50,589 nt of DNA from Gemmatimonadota bacterium (lineage in GTDB: Bacteria > Latescibacterota > UBA2968 > GCA-2709665), in NCBI GenBank assembly GCA_028874335.1, contig JAPPJY010000082.1, positions 1-50,589 on the forward strand, given 5' to 3'. Positions 42,808 through 50,589 of this stretch are shown here, piece after piece. Below the pieces are notes generated by a model, which ran no database searches, was not told the DNA's origin, and worked only from the letters and a program-made list of their open reading frames with translations. Position numbers and translations under genes: made by a program. Each line of letters begins with the position of its first letter. Positions within the stretch are counted from its first letter, which is position 1.

Positions 42808-43433
42808 AAAGGGCATCCGTCATTGCGGCCGATGAGTCCGGAATGGCTCAGGCGGCAGACCGGATACGATCAGGGGGTGTCATTGCCTATCCCACCGAGA
42901 CCGTATACGGCCTTGGTGCCGATCCCTTCAACCCATCCGCTTTCAACCGAATCTTCGCGCTGAAGGGCCGGGAGTCGGAAAAGGGCCTGATCCTGCTCAT
43001 CCGGGGCAGACGGGACCTGGACGCGCTTGTCGAGGACATTTCACGGGCCGCTGAAGTCCTTATGGAGGCATTCTGGCCCGGACCGCTCACCCTCGTATTC
43101 CCCGCATCGCCCCACCTGCCGAATCATCTGCTCGGATCCACGTCCACAATAGCCCTCCGCATTTCCGATGCGCCCGTCGCCAGCTCTTTACTTCAGTATG
43201 TGGGCGGCACCCTTACCAGCACCAGCGCCAACCGCTCGGGTCGGCCTCCCGCCCGGAACGCGCGGGAAGCCCTCGACGACCTTGGCAGCGACGTCGATCT
43301 GATCCTGGACGGCGGCACGGCGCGTGACCCGCGTCCCTCTACCCTCGTCGACGTCTCCGTCCCGCAACCACAAATCCTCCGTCCCGGCCGCATCGCGGAA
43401 TCGGAAATCAGTAAAGTACTGACTTCAAGGTGA
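42804..43433 (+). CDS. tsaC: threonylcarbamoyl-AMP synthase (TsaC/Sua5/YrdC)
   Basis: Makes threonylcarbamoyl-AMP for the t6A modification at tRNA position 37; 209 residues, so it is the short TsaC form without the Sua5 C-terminal domain. Conserved elements are GGVIAYPTETVYGLGADP, the substrate-binding KGRESEKGLILL, WPGPLTLVFP, and the STSANRSG loop near residue 139. The start is GTG at 42804, inside the end of the giant gene (GTGA overlap with its TGA), with GGGAGG directly upstream. Translational coupling to the preceding gene is likely. It ends the long hemW-to-tsaC run. Confidence 0.93.
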   Translation: MKRASVIAADESGMAQAADRIRSGGVIAYPTETVYGLGADPFNPSAFNRIFALKGRESEKGLILLIRGRRDLDALVEDISRAAEVLMEAFWPGPLTLVFPASPHLPNHLLGSTSTIALRISDAPVASSLLQYVGGTLTSTSANRSGRPPARNAREALDDLGSDVDLILDGGTARDPRPSTLVDVSVPQPQILRPGRIAESEISKVLTSR

Positions 43434-43664
43434 ATCACTCCTCGACTCCGGGTGAAGACATCCTGCGTCGACAAACGAACACAGCTGAGGGACCGGTGCC
43501 GGTATGCCACAGCGGTAACCCTCCAGACTGCTCTGTACTTTTCCGCTTGCCAAATTCCCCGTTCAAGGGCATTTTTGTACTGAATAACAATGCTGATAGT
43601 GGCAGTGAATCAGCTTTTCGCGGCCGTTTCGTCTCGCAACACTGATGCAGATGCCGAATAATCC

Positions 43665-43916
43665 ATGACCCTCGAATACACTCGGCACGCCCTTCACGTA
43701 ATGGCCGAACGAGTGATCCCTGCCGAGTGGGTAGAACGGACCGTAGCTGATCCTTCTATGCGGTCGAACGATCCTAACGACCCTGAGGTGGAACGATTCT
43801 TTCGTTCGATCCCTGAACAATCTGACCGTGCGTTGCGAGTGGCAGTAAACACCCGCACTGTGCCCTGGCGAGTGGTGAGCGTATTCTTTGACCGCAGCAT
43901 GAGAGGAAGAATATGA
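43665..43916 (+). CDS. DUF4258 protein, possible toxin of a TA pair
   Basis: An 83-residue protein of the DUF4258 family, recognisable by YTRHALHVMAERVIPAEWVERTV at the N-terminus and VVSVFFDRSMRGRI at the C-terminus. The family resembles RelE/ParE-like mini folds and often lies beside a DUF2283 gene. Its stop overlaps the following DUF2283 start by four bases (ATGA), a typical two-gene cassette. Toxic RNase activity is inferred from this arrangement, not from catalytic residues. There is no clear ribosome site before the ATG. Confidence 0.8.
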   Translation: MTLEYTRHALHVMAERVIPAEWVERTVADPSMRSNDPNDPEVERFFRSIPEQSDRALRVAVNTRTVPWRVVSVFFDRSMRGRI

Positions 43917-44113
43917 AACTGAACGTCGACAAGGAAGCCGACGCCCTTTATCTGCGTCTCGACGATTCTCAAATAGTCGAATCCGAGGAGGTTTCCCCGG
44001 GAGTTGTACTCGACTACAACGCGTCCAATGAAGTGGTAGGCGTGGAGCTGCTCCATCTATCAAAGCGCTCATCCAAGCTGAATCTTTCCGCATTGCAGTT
44101 CGAGACGGTCTGA
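43913..44113 (+). CDS. DUF2283 protein, partner of the DUF4258 gene
   Basis: A 66-residue acidic protein of the DUF2283 family. The hallmark is EADALYLRLDDSQIVESEEV followed by VVLDYNASNEVVGVELLHLS. Members are small, negatively charged and almost always found next to DUF4258 genes, where they are presumed antitoxins. It overlaps its partner by four bases on the same strand. GGAAG-like sequence (GAGGAAG) inside the partner's end provides a ribosome site. Antitoxin function is by association only. Confidence 0.82.
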   Translation: MKLNVDKEADALYLRLDDSQIVESEEVSPGVVLDYNASNEVVGVELLHLSKRSSKLNLSALQFETV

Positions 44114-44330
44114 TCGCGTCAGCGTGTCGGAGCAATTGCCCAGGCGATTCCCACGCCCGCAAAACGGTCGAGTGATATCACGCTTACATCCCGTCGGAAA
44201 ATCCCTGACACTTTCCCTGCCTCAATCCTGCCTCCCTGACGCACCATTGCCGATCCGGTCGTGTCACGGGGACCCCGGCATCCCGTCCTGATACAGGCGT
44301 CCCGATCTATTCCTGACGTAGAGGAAGCCG

Positions 44331-44365
44331 GTGTGAGGGTGGGGCGGACATTCCTGTCTGCCCGC
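44331..44365. repeat. 35-bp dispersed repeat, copy 2
   Basis: GGGGCGGACATTCCTG is shared with 18359-18393; three of 35 positions differ. Confidence 0.6.
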
Positions 44366-44408
44366 GACGATGCCGGAGAGACACATCCGCTGCACGTGCT
44401 TCCCACTG

Positions 44409-44470
44409 TCATCCTGAGGACTTGCCCTGAGCTTGTCGAAGGGTGCCCCCCAGGCCGACGAAGGATCTAC
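44409..44470. repeat. CTGAG-CTTGTCGAAG dispersed repeat
   Basis: ATCCTGAGGACTTGCCCTGA and GCTTGTCGAAGGGTGC, then GACGAAGGATC, form an imperfect palindrome (ATCCT ... AGGAT). Related pieces are at about 31831, 31896 and 26353. Confidence 0.45.
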
Positions 44471-44614
44471 TGCAGCATAGGATCATCCCCGCGCGACTTG
44501 CACGTGACGAAACCTGAGTGGCGGCACGTCCACGATTTTTTCCGAAAGCCCAAAGTGGCCGGCAGGCCAATCAACGCAAACTGAATGGCATTTTTCATCC
44601 GAGGGACATCGCCG

Positions 44615-46363
44615 ATGCGATTCTCACCGCGAAAAATGGTGCAGCGCCCCCGGCGTGAGAGCAGGGGTAACCGGGCCCTGCTGGTACTGGTGGACAGCCG
44701 GGGAAGCTATTCGGATACCAGCATTGTAGATCAGACCGTACTCGTCGCCTTGCAGCACTTCGGGTTTCCATTCAGGATTCACGATCTCGCGGCCGGGCCG
44801 CTGACCGCCGAACTGCTCGAGGACTGCGCAGCAGTGGTTATCGCGCAGGCGCGCCTGGGAGATGCCCTTTCGTCGGAGGAAACGGAGTTGCTGGCCGCAG
44901 GAGTGGAAGAAGCGGGATTGGGCCTGGTCAATTTCGACGGTGAACTGCGGCTGTACAAATCGCCGCTGCTGCGTCTCTTCGGGCTGGAGATCGACCGGAT
45001 CCCGATGGCTTCCGACCTGTTACGCATCGGAGACACCGACCACTTCATCTGCTGGACGCAGCAGGCGGGCGGTATGGTCCGGCTGAAGCGACCCGTGACC
45101 GTTGCGCAGATCCGGCGCGTAGGGCGGCACGTAGTGGAACTGGCGCAGGCCGCGATGGGCAAGGATCAGCTCATTTTCTCCCGCCACAACGTGCCGGGCA
45201 CGGCCTACGAGCCGGACCAGTTTCCGGCCGTGCTGGCCGGGGTCTGCGGCAGCGGCCGCGCCGTGCAGTTTGCCTGTTCGCCCCGAATCTGGCACCAGGA
45301 ATTCCTGGGCCATGCGATGGGGCTGGACGCCTTCTTCTGGCGGTCCATCGTCTGGGCGGCGCGCAAGCCGTTCATCGCGCAGATGATGCCGCCCTACGTA
45401 ACGATCCGGGTGGACGACGGCAGGGGGCGCCACGATTTCCGCTATACTGAGGTGATGAACCGGCACGGTTACCGCCCGATGATCTCCTGCTTCCTGGACC
45501 TCGTTCCTGACGAAGTCGTACCGTTCATGCGCGAGCGATACAGGGCAGGCCAAGTGGATTGGGACGCGCATGCATTCGACTATTACAAGCTGATTCCGTT
45601 CGACTTCGGTATCGGGGAGTACAGCGAGGCGGAGTTGAAGAAGATCTTCGAAGGGGTGGACCGCTGGTACGACGAACGGGGCCTGAAACCGCCGCGTCGC
45701 GCCGCATTTCATTGGGGCGAGGTGGGGGTCCGCGTTCTTCCCTACCTGAAAGCCCGGGGGCGGACGTTCGTCTATTCGACCTACCATCTTGGACAGGTGA
45801 AGTGGGAGCGGCTGTTCCCCAACTGGTGGCCGTACGGTCTGAACAGCCTGTTCTACGACTATATCCCCGAAGACCCGGAGATGTACAACATCGGCGCCAT
45901 GCTCCCCCGCCACCTTGTGGAGCCCGACGTGCTGACGGGGTGTACGACCTGGGCCGGGGACAATCCGGCCAACGATATAAACAAGGCCGCGGAACGAGCG
46001 GCCGGTTCGGTCCGCCTGGCGCTGGACAGCGGGTTCTTCTCGGAGATCACCACGCACGAGCAGAAGTTCGGCGTGCTATCGCTGGAAGAGATCGACCGGT
46101 GGCTGTCGCTGGTGGCGCAGCGGACGGAACGATTCGCTATCCGGGGGGTGGGCCACGACGAAGCTGCCGAGTACACCAGAGCGAGGGACGAGTCGTGGAT
46201 TGCGGCTGCGTCCACGCCCGACGGCCGGTCCGTATGTCTCGGTATGGACGGAAAATCGAGCGTGGACCAGGAACTGGCCGTGTTCGAAAACGACGGAGAC
46301 GGCGTGGTTCAGCGGTGGGGGGCGGTCACTGCCTTCGAGGGCAGGATCAATGTCGATCTTTGA
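44615..46363 (+). CDS. uncharacterised protein with amidotransferase-like and deacetylase-like regions
   Basis: A 582-residue protein that I cannot place in a named family. The first 240 residues look like a glutamine-amidotransferase-like (ThuA/BPL-type) alpha/beta domain: RALLVLVDSRGSYSDTS, CAAVVIAQARLGDALSSEE and a glycine-rich GLGLVNFDG turn. The middle resembles a polysaccharide-deacetylase-type barrel, with PPYVTIRVDDGRGRHDFRY (Asp-Asp motif position), DWDAHAFDYYKL and RAAFHWGEVGVRVLPYL. A later EITTHEQKFGVLSLEEIDRW contains a further His. A carbohydrate-active hydrolase is plausible but is inference. The ATG at 44615 has GAGGGA eight bases upstream; an ATG at 44585 would add ten residues. 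There is no signal peptide from either start. Confidence 0.7.
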   Translation: MRFSPRKMVQRPRRESRGNRALLVLVDSRGSYSDTSIVDQTVLVALQHFGFPFRIHDLAAGPLTAELLEDCAAVVIAQARLGDALSSEETELLAAGVEEAGLGLVNFDGELRLYKSPLLRLFGLEIDRIPMASDLLRIGDTDHFICWTQQAGGMVRLKRPVTVAQIRRVGRHVVELAQAAMGKDQLIFSRHNVPGTAYEPDQFPAVLAGVCGSGRAVQFACSPRIWHQEFLGHAMGLDAFFWRSIVWAARKPFIAQMMPPYVTIRVDDGRGRHDFRYTEVMNRHGYRPMISCFLDLVPDEVVPFMRERYRAGQVDWDAHAFDYYKLIPFDFGIGEYSEAELKKIFEGVDRWYDERGLKPPRRAAFHWGEVGVRVLPYLKARGRTFVYSTYHLGQVKWERLFPNWWPYGLNSLFYDYIPEDPEMYNIGAMLPRHLVEPDVLTGCTTWAGDNPANDINKAAERAAGSVRLALDSGFFSEITTHEQKFGVLSLEEIDRWLSLVAQRTERFAIRGVGHDEAAEYTRARDESWIAAASTPDGRSVCLGMDGKSSVDQELAVFENDGDGVVQRWGAVTAFEGRINVDL

Positions 46364-46478
46364 CCGGATGGGCCGGAATCCGGTCTTCCGGATCGAGGGC
46401 GCCGGTCTGCCGACCGGAGAAGTGCAGGCAGGTCGGTAACAATCGGAGAGTACGGACTGCCTGAATTGTCCTCACGAT

Positions 46479-46640
46479 TCAATGTCCGCGCGACCTGACC
46501 ACTCGGAAACCAATATCCTTGCCCCGTTTTCCATTTGGGTTCCAGTATCGGTACGTCGTGCAGAGGACATCGGGGAAATCGAACCAGGATCCGCCGCGCA
46601 TGATCCGCCGCGAACAGTCACCAATGGATGCTGTCAGCAA
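46479..46640 (-). pseudogene. C-terminal remnant of a formylglycine-generating enzyme (SUMF1-like)
   Basis: On the minus strand a frame ending TGA at 46479-46481 reads MRGGSWFDFPDVLCTTYRYW, then NPNGKRGKDIGFRVVRSRGH. RGGSW plus a terminal DIGFRVVR is the unmistakable end of FGE-sulfatase-type proteins, which oxidise a sulfatase cysteine to formylglycine. Upstream the frame stays open but loses resemblance to the family, and no start or N-terminal domain is found. It is therefore a fragment, probably left by deletion or recombination. The left boundary given is where similarity fades. Confidence 0.7.
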
Positions 46641-46978
46641 AGACCGCTGCGTTGTCCTGCGCGGTTCATGGCGGTGGCTGACGGTCCAGAGCGAGCACCT
46701 GCGCCCTGCCCGCCGACAGACAGTCGCCGATTCCGATCCGGTATTCCTGCGCGCACCCGTACCCTCGACCCGGGGCGTCCCGTACGGCGCCCGGTGGTGT
46801 TGATCGATTCCGCGCTGTCATGCGTTCCTGGAGCCTTGCAGGTTGTTCACGTCGGCCATTCACTGCGACCGTGACGACCGCTGAAATCAAATACGCGACG
46901 CCATTGACTTTCCGACCGGATCCGGTATCTTGTCTACACGGCGCGGCGCCCTCTCCCTCAGCCCCCTGGACGTCCTGC

Positions 46979-47944
46979 ATGGCGGAATTCGATGCGGTTT
47001 CGAAACACCTGATCCAGACCTATCCCGAGGACTTTGCCGGCTTCGCCCTCGGGCGGGAGGACGTGCAGGTCCTCGAAGTCATCGACGTTCAGCAGCCCAC
47101 GGTCTCGGCAAGCCATGCCGACAGTCTCATTCGCGTGCGTATCAATGGCGATGAGGCGCTGGTCCACACCGAGTTTCAAACCACCGACAGTACCGACCCG
47201 CCGATGCCGAGACGCATGGCCGGTTATATCGGTCGCGCCATCGAACGGCATGGGGTGCCCGTCTGTTCCAGTGTCATCTACCTGCGTCCCGATGCGGGGC
47301 GCCGGGATCCGGGACAGTATTCGCAGGAGCATCCCGGGTACCGGGTGCTGGTGCAGTACAAAGTGATCCGGTTGAGCGAATTGGATGGCCAACGTGTTCT
47401 CGACGCGGGACACGAGGGCCTGATCGCCTTTGCGCCGTTGATGAAGCCACCTGCAGCGATGGCGTCACGGGCGTGGTTGCGCCGATGTATGCGCACCGCA
47501 AACGCGCGGTCGATGGCTTCGCCGGCGAAAGCGGATTTCCTTGCCGGTATGTCGTTGCTCAGCGGTCTGGTATACCGTCCGGAAACCATTACGGATATCA
47601 TTTCGAAGGAGGGCATGATGGATCTGGTACGTGAATCATCCTTTGCCCAATACCTCACCCGGCAGGGTATCGAGCAGGGCATCGAGAAGGGGATTGAGCA
47701 GGGTATCGAGCAGGGCATCGAGAAGGGCATCGAACAGGGCATCGAACAGGGCATCGAACAGGGGCTCCGAGATAGCATCCTCGCCGTGCTGGAGACTCGA
47801 TTCGGTGTCCCTGCATCGCATTCATATACCGCACGCATTGAGAACGTCGACGACGCGCAACGTCTCAAGGAACTGCTGCGGGGCGCGGTACAGGCGGCCA
47901 GCCTCGACGCGTTCGGTCAGCTGCTGGATGAAGAACCTGAATGA
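46979..47944 (+). CDS. Rpn-like PD-(D/E)XK nuclease family protein with GIEQ repeat
   Basis: A 321-residue protein resembling the Rpn/transposase-associated PD-(D/E)XK nuclease group. A core DSLIRVRINGDEALVHTEFQ gives the acidic residue and E-x-Q motif. PRRMAGYIGRAIERHGVPVCSSVIYL follows, typical of this group. Near residues 230-261 is a tract of eight tetrapeptides G-I-E-(Q/K), encoded by a 12-bp DNA repeat; such tracts often occur in these proteins and may extend a helix. The C-terminus ends in an acidic helix. The ATG at 46979 is chosen because MAEFDAVSKHLI is a common start; upstream frame to 46820 looks unconserved. Members promote recombination or cut DNA; activity here is inferred. Confidence 0.8.
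   Translation: MAEFDAVSKHLIQTYPEDFAGFALGREDVQVLEVIDVQQPTVSASHADSLIRVRINGDEALVHTEFQTTDSTDPPMPRRMAGYIGRAIERHGVPVCSSVIYLRPDAGRRDPGQYSQEHPGYRVLVQYKVIRLSELDGQRVLDAGHEGLIAFAPLMKPPAAMASRAWLRRCMRTANARSMASPAKADFLAGMSLLSGLVYRPETITDIISKEGMMDLVRESSFAQYLTRQGIEQGIEKGIEQGIEQGIEKGIEQGIEQGIEQGLRDSILAVLETRFGVPASHSYTARIENVDDAQRLKELLRGAVQAASLDAFGQLLDEEPE
47666..47761 (+). repeat. eight tandem 12-bp coding repeats
   Basis: Eight copies of GG-ATCGA-AG-type units (for example GGCATCGAGCAG) lie in frame and encode GIEQ or GIEK. The copies differ mainly at third positions, so the array is not brand new, but it could change length by slippage in steps of four residues. Confidence 0.9.
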
Positions 47945-48071
47945 ATTACGTTTGCTGAATATCTATGCCTGTCGAAATACTCATTCCAACATTCTCTGGA
48001 ATACGTTATATTGTGCAATTTGGAATATTGGAATCTATATATCGTATGTCGTTTTGACGAAATTGGGGAAT

Positions 48072-50589
48072 TTACGGCAGGCTCCTCGTGGACTGAAATG
48101 AATCAGTCGAATTCTTCGGATCGGGACTCGCGTACCCATAGATTTTTCGATTATGCGCGTCAACCACATAGAATCGGTTGTTCGCAAAGGTGATTCCTGT
48201 CGGAGAATCATTGTTGCTATCCAGATCGAAATCAACTTCCGAATCGCGCTGCCCTGAACTCGTGTACCCATAGACATTTACATCATTCCCATCAACCACA
48301 TAAAACCGGCTGTTCGCAAAGGTGATACCTGTCGGAGAATCATTGTTGCTATCCAGATCGAAATCAGCATCCGAATCGGGTTGCCCTGAACTCGTGTACC
48401 CATAAACCTTTGCATCATGTCCATCAACTACATAGAGCCGGTTATTGGCAAACGTGAGACCGGTCGGAGCATCATTGTCGCTATTCAGTTCTGTCAGGCT
48501 TCCATCACGTTCTTCAAGTGATTCCGTGTACCCGAGATACCCTGCAGCGCCGCTATGGCCCGGAAAAACCATATATAGACGTTTATTGCCATACGTGAGA
48601 CCAGACGGAACAATGATCTCGGGAGCCAGAACACGACCGCGCCGTAGGTAAATGTCTGAAGACCAATCACGCTGTCCTGATTCTGTGTATGCATGTAGCC
48701 AACTCCTGCTTTCGACCCAAGCACCCACATAGAATCGGTTGTTGGAATATGTGATACCATGCGACAAAACAGTACCTGAATGTAGATCGAAAGAGATCAC
48801 TTCTGCCAACGGAATTATACCGTCTTTCAAGAGCGCCATATAGAGGTTGAAATTCCAAGATTTGTCGACATCAAAGTCCCAAATGCCGATCTTTCCGAAA
48901 ATTGTGGTTTTCACACCAGAATAGCCATCTATGCCCGTATGCAACTGCCAATCTATCTGTTTCGAGCTCTGATTCTTCACAGCGTCAAAACTGAGATAAG
49001 ACCTTACACCAAAATACGGCCCTCCCACTTGTAATATTTCTACATCCAATTGCCCACGCACATAGCCGCGAACCGATACTGAGCCTTGAAGATCTAAGGT
49101 AGGCTCATGTACGTCGTGGGTTGCTGGAGAACCACCTGTCAACTCTTGCCACGAGCCATCTTCGTATTCTACACCAATTGCAACAGGCTTCGATATCGTA
49201 ATGCCCGCTGTGATTCGTCCAGCAGCGGTGGCATTGTAATCCACACCGACGCTAAGTTTGCCTTGAATAGTAACAGTAACGGGAATCCAACCCACGAACG
49301 TTTTAAACGTAAAGGGGGGCAATTGCCCCACAGTCTTGTCTGCATTCACACTAAAGGAACTATACGCTGCCAGATCCATGCCCAATGTCGCAATGAGATC
49401 ACCCGTTACTGCCACCTCAAGGGACTTCAGACTAAAAATCTTAATGTCTGCTTCTAACCAATACTCTCTCGGGAGGGAAATATCATAACTGGTCAGGCTT
49501 AGCCTCGCCGTATCATCACTGTGGAGGGTAATCTCTCCCGTGGCGGGCGGGCTTGACAGAGCAAGTTTTGCCGCTGGAATTCGAAACGATCTGCGAATCG
49601 TTGCATCTTCGATCACATCCGTTAGGGCAGCGTCTTCGGTCTCAATGACCACTTCATTTTCGTTTTGGCTTACTAATCGTGTCACTTTTTTTAAAAAATA
49701 TGGTTCAACCGTATTGACCATGACCTCGCCAACTTGCACCGGTGGCGCAGTGCCCCGCACTGTAAAAGTTACCTGATCACCCGTGGTTGTCTTATGCATA
49801 AACGCAGCATCAGGACCGCCCACTTTCACCGCCGCGTCTGCAATGGACACAATTTCAACGACAACCGTATCAGGCACGCTGGCGATTGTCCCATCGTGCA
49901 CGACCAATTCAAACACATAATTGTCAGGTTCGAGCGTGTCAATCGTTGGGCGAGCAATCTTCGGGTTGGAGAGGATAACTTGGATCCCTTCGATTTGTCG
50001 CCAAGTGAAGTTCAAAGGCTGTCCTTCAGGGTCGCTGCTATTGCTCCCATCCAATGTGACGGTTTCTCGTTTATCTACACTTTGATCTTCACCCGCGCGA
50101 GCTACCGGCCGAGTGTTTGCGCCGTTCCCACCTGGCGGCTGCGATGGCGAACCACTCTCCCAAATCAAGATTGTGCCATCTGCTGAACCGGAGGCGATTC
50201 GTGATCCATCAGGCAGGAACGCCACAGAACTGACTTCATTCGTATGCCCATGTCTGGTTTCGATCAGGCGCTGGCTAGCCACGTCCCAGAGACGTACCGT
50301 TTCATCCATTCCCCCTGAGACGATTTTCGATCCATCGGGTGAATAGGATACCGAATGTACAGTTCCGGAATGGCCTTGTAGCTGGGCGGTTTCCCTCTGC
50401 GTTGTCGCATCCCACAGGCGTACTGTGCCATCCTCGGATCCGGATGCGACTGTCGATCCATTGGGGGAAAACGCCACCGAAAATACAGTTTCGGTGTGCC
50501 CTCTCAACTGAGCGGTCTCGCTTCGCGTTGTCGTATCCCACAGGCGTACTGTGCCATCCTCGGATCCGGATGCGACTGTCGATCCATTG
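48072..50589 (-). CDS. WD40 / PKD / beta-repeat protein, N-terminus beyond the window
   Basis: The last 838 residues of a large protein; the frame is open to the window edge at 50589, so the start is missing. It begins in WD40 repeats of 42 residues (SPNGSTVASGSEDGTVRLWD), at least four visible. A PKD-like domain follows (RPVARAGEDQSVDKRETVTLDGSNSSDPEGQPL), then about 300 beta-rich residues without recognised family. The C-terminus has three 44-residue repeats with SPTGITFANNRFYVVD and VYGYTSSGQ, probably another propeller. It ends without membrane anchor or sorting motif. Its GC content is visibly lower than that of the other genes (for example AAATATGG, TTTTAAACG stretches), hinting at horizontal origin. 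Function unknown; a surface or scaffold role is inference. Confidence 0.85.
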   Translation of the reverse strand, partial: NGSTVASGSEDGTVRLWDTTTRSETAQLRGHTETVFSVAFSPNGSTVASGSEDGTVRLWDATTQRETAQLQGHSGTVHSVSYSPDGSKIVSGGMDETVRLWDVASQRLIETRHGHTNEVSSVAFLPDGSRIASGSADGTILIWESGSPSQPPGGNGANTRPVARAGEDQSVDKRETVTLDGSNSSDPEGQPLNFTWRQIEGIQVILSNPKIARPTIDTLEPDNYVFELVVHDGTIASVPDTVVVEIVSIADAAVKVGGPDAAFMHKTTTGDQVTFTVRGTAPPVQVGEVMVNTVEPYFLKKVTRLVSQNENEVVIETEDAALTDVIEDATIRRSFRIPAAKLALSSPPATGEITLHSDDTARLSLTSYDISLPREYWLEADIKIFSLKSLEVAVTGDLIATLGMDLAAYSSFSVNADKTVGQLPPFTFKTFVGWIPVTVTIQGKLSVGVDYNATAAGRITAGITISKPVAIGVEYEDGSWQELTGGSPATHDVHEPTLDLQGSVSVRGYVRGQLDVEILQVGGPYFGVRSYLSFDAVKNQSSKQIDWQLHTGIDGYSGVKTTIFGKIGIWDFDVDKSWNFNLYMALLKDGIIPLAEVISFDLHSGTVLSHGITYSNNRFYVGAWVESRSWLHAYTESGQRDWSSDIYLRRGRVLAPEIIVPSGLTYGNKRLYMVFPGHSGAAGYLGYTESLEERDGSLTELNSDNDAPTGLTFANNRLYVVDGHDAKVYGYTSSGQPDSDADFDLDSNNDSPTGITFANSRFYVVDGNDVNVYGYTSSGQRDSEVDFDLDSNNDSPTGITFANNRFYVVDAHNRKIYGYASPDPKNSTDSFQSTRSLP
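48180..48443 (-). repeat. two 132-bp tandem coding repeats plus a diverged third
   Basis: The unit starting GTTCGCAAAGGTGAT at 48180 recurs at 48312 with a few substitutions. A third, more diverged unit (GGCAAACGTGAGAC) follows from 48444. They encode the 44-residue repeats at the C-terminus of the WD40/PKD protein. Confidence 0.85.
50401..50589 (-). repeat. 126-bp tandem WD40-coding repeat with near-identical DNA
   Basis: The 63 bp at 50401-50463 recur at 50527-50589 with one mismatch, 126 bp (42 codons) apart. Such DNA-level identity in WD40 repeats indicates recent duplication or gene conversion. The array continues past the window edge. Confidence 0.9.

Larger units (their letters stand above)
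44114..44614. other. 501-bp gene-free region with dispersed repeats
   Basis: No gene is supported. It contains copy 2 of the 35-bp repeat (44331-44365) and a TGAGCTTGTCGAAGG unit at about 44431. A minus-strand frame near 44120-44240 shows a few ordinary-looking residues but no recognisable family, so I do not call it. Confidence 0.45.

Noticed and set aside
44119..44412. 97-residue minus-strand frame in the gap before the deacetylase-like gene
   Set aside because: Part of it overlaps dispersed repeats, and no recognisable family or ribosome site was seen.
47666..47761. possible CRISPR-like array
   Set aside because: Units are 12 bp with no spacers, are in frame and encode GIEQ/GIEK.
48180..48443. 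possible intergenic direct repeats
   Set aside because: They lie inside an open frame and encode 44-residue protein repeats.
1..50589. tRNA, rRNA, riboswitch, full insertion sequence or attachment site
   Set aside because: I looked for CCA-ended cloverleaves, known riboswitch cores and transposase or integrase genes and saw none that I could support.

Overview
The window looks like a chromosomal segment of an uncultured, GC-rich (roughly 60% by eye), Gram-negative-type bacterium. Evidence for an outer membrane is a tandem pair of LolC/LolE-type permeases, an OPX/Wzz polysaccharide export pair and two lipobox lipoproteins. The mix of Gfo/Idh/MocA dehydrogenases, enolase-superfamily enzymes, a ceramidase-fold protein, MetE-like methyltransferases, a dockerin-tailed NHL/FG-GAP giant and many fold-back intergenic repeats resembles candidate phyla such as Latescibacterota or Poribacteria. 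That placement is inference; there is no rRNA or tRNA gene in the window to test it.

Layout. 1-8 kb: a DUF1232 protein, mutY and an SDR reductase on the plus strand; two LolC/E-type permeases plus an uncalled 54-residue membrane protein on the minus strand; a UVR-motif protein; rsgA. 8-12.4 kb: a tight minus-strand operon of M32 carboxypeptidase, nucleoside hydrolase, nucleotidyltransferase and a MetE-like protein. 12.4-15.5 kb: a short gene read through an in-frame UGA that encodes a SelW/Rdx-type selenoprotein, then a CsgG-like/TPR lipoprotein and a PhoX-type Tat protein. 15.5-19.7 kb: two near-identical fused MNT-HEPN genes flank a lipoprotein with a Gly/Glu/Ser linker, and all three share the same terminator hairpin. 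19.7-22.2 kb: lon. 22.8-28.7 kb: sugar/acid catabolism genes (two enolase-superfamily enzymes, two Gfo/Idh/MocA dehydrogenases, a ceramidase-like protein). 29-43.4 kb: lepA, lepB, hemW, thrB, OPX, Wzz, a MetE-like protein, a 1574-residue secreted mosaic protein and tsaC, mostly overlapping or closely packed. 43.6-50.6 kb: a DUF4258/DUF2283 toxin-antitoxin-like pair, a large deacetylase-like protein, a decayed formylglycine-generating-enzyme fragment, an Rpn-like nuclease with a 12-bp coding repeat, and a lower-GC WD40/PKD repeat protein cut by the window edge.

The most interesting observation is the selenoprotein at 12655-12891. It has a consensus promoter, a fold-back repeat in its 5' leader, a strong Shine-Dalgarno, a CxxU motif and a small hairpin just after the UGA. 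Conventional gene calling would miss it. The second theme is the density of small fold-back or MITE-like elements. Four families are seen, three of them with a partial second copy elsewhere in the window; one supplies the stop codon of a neighbouring gene.
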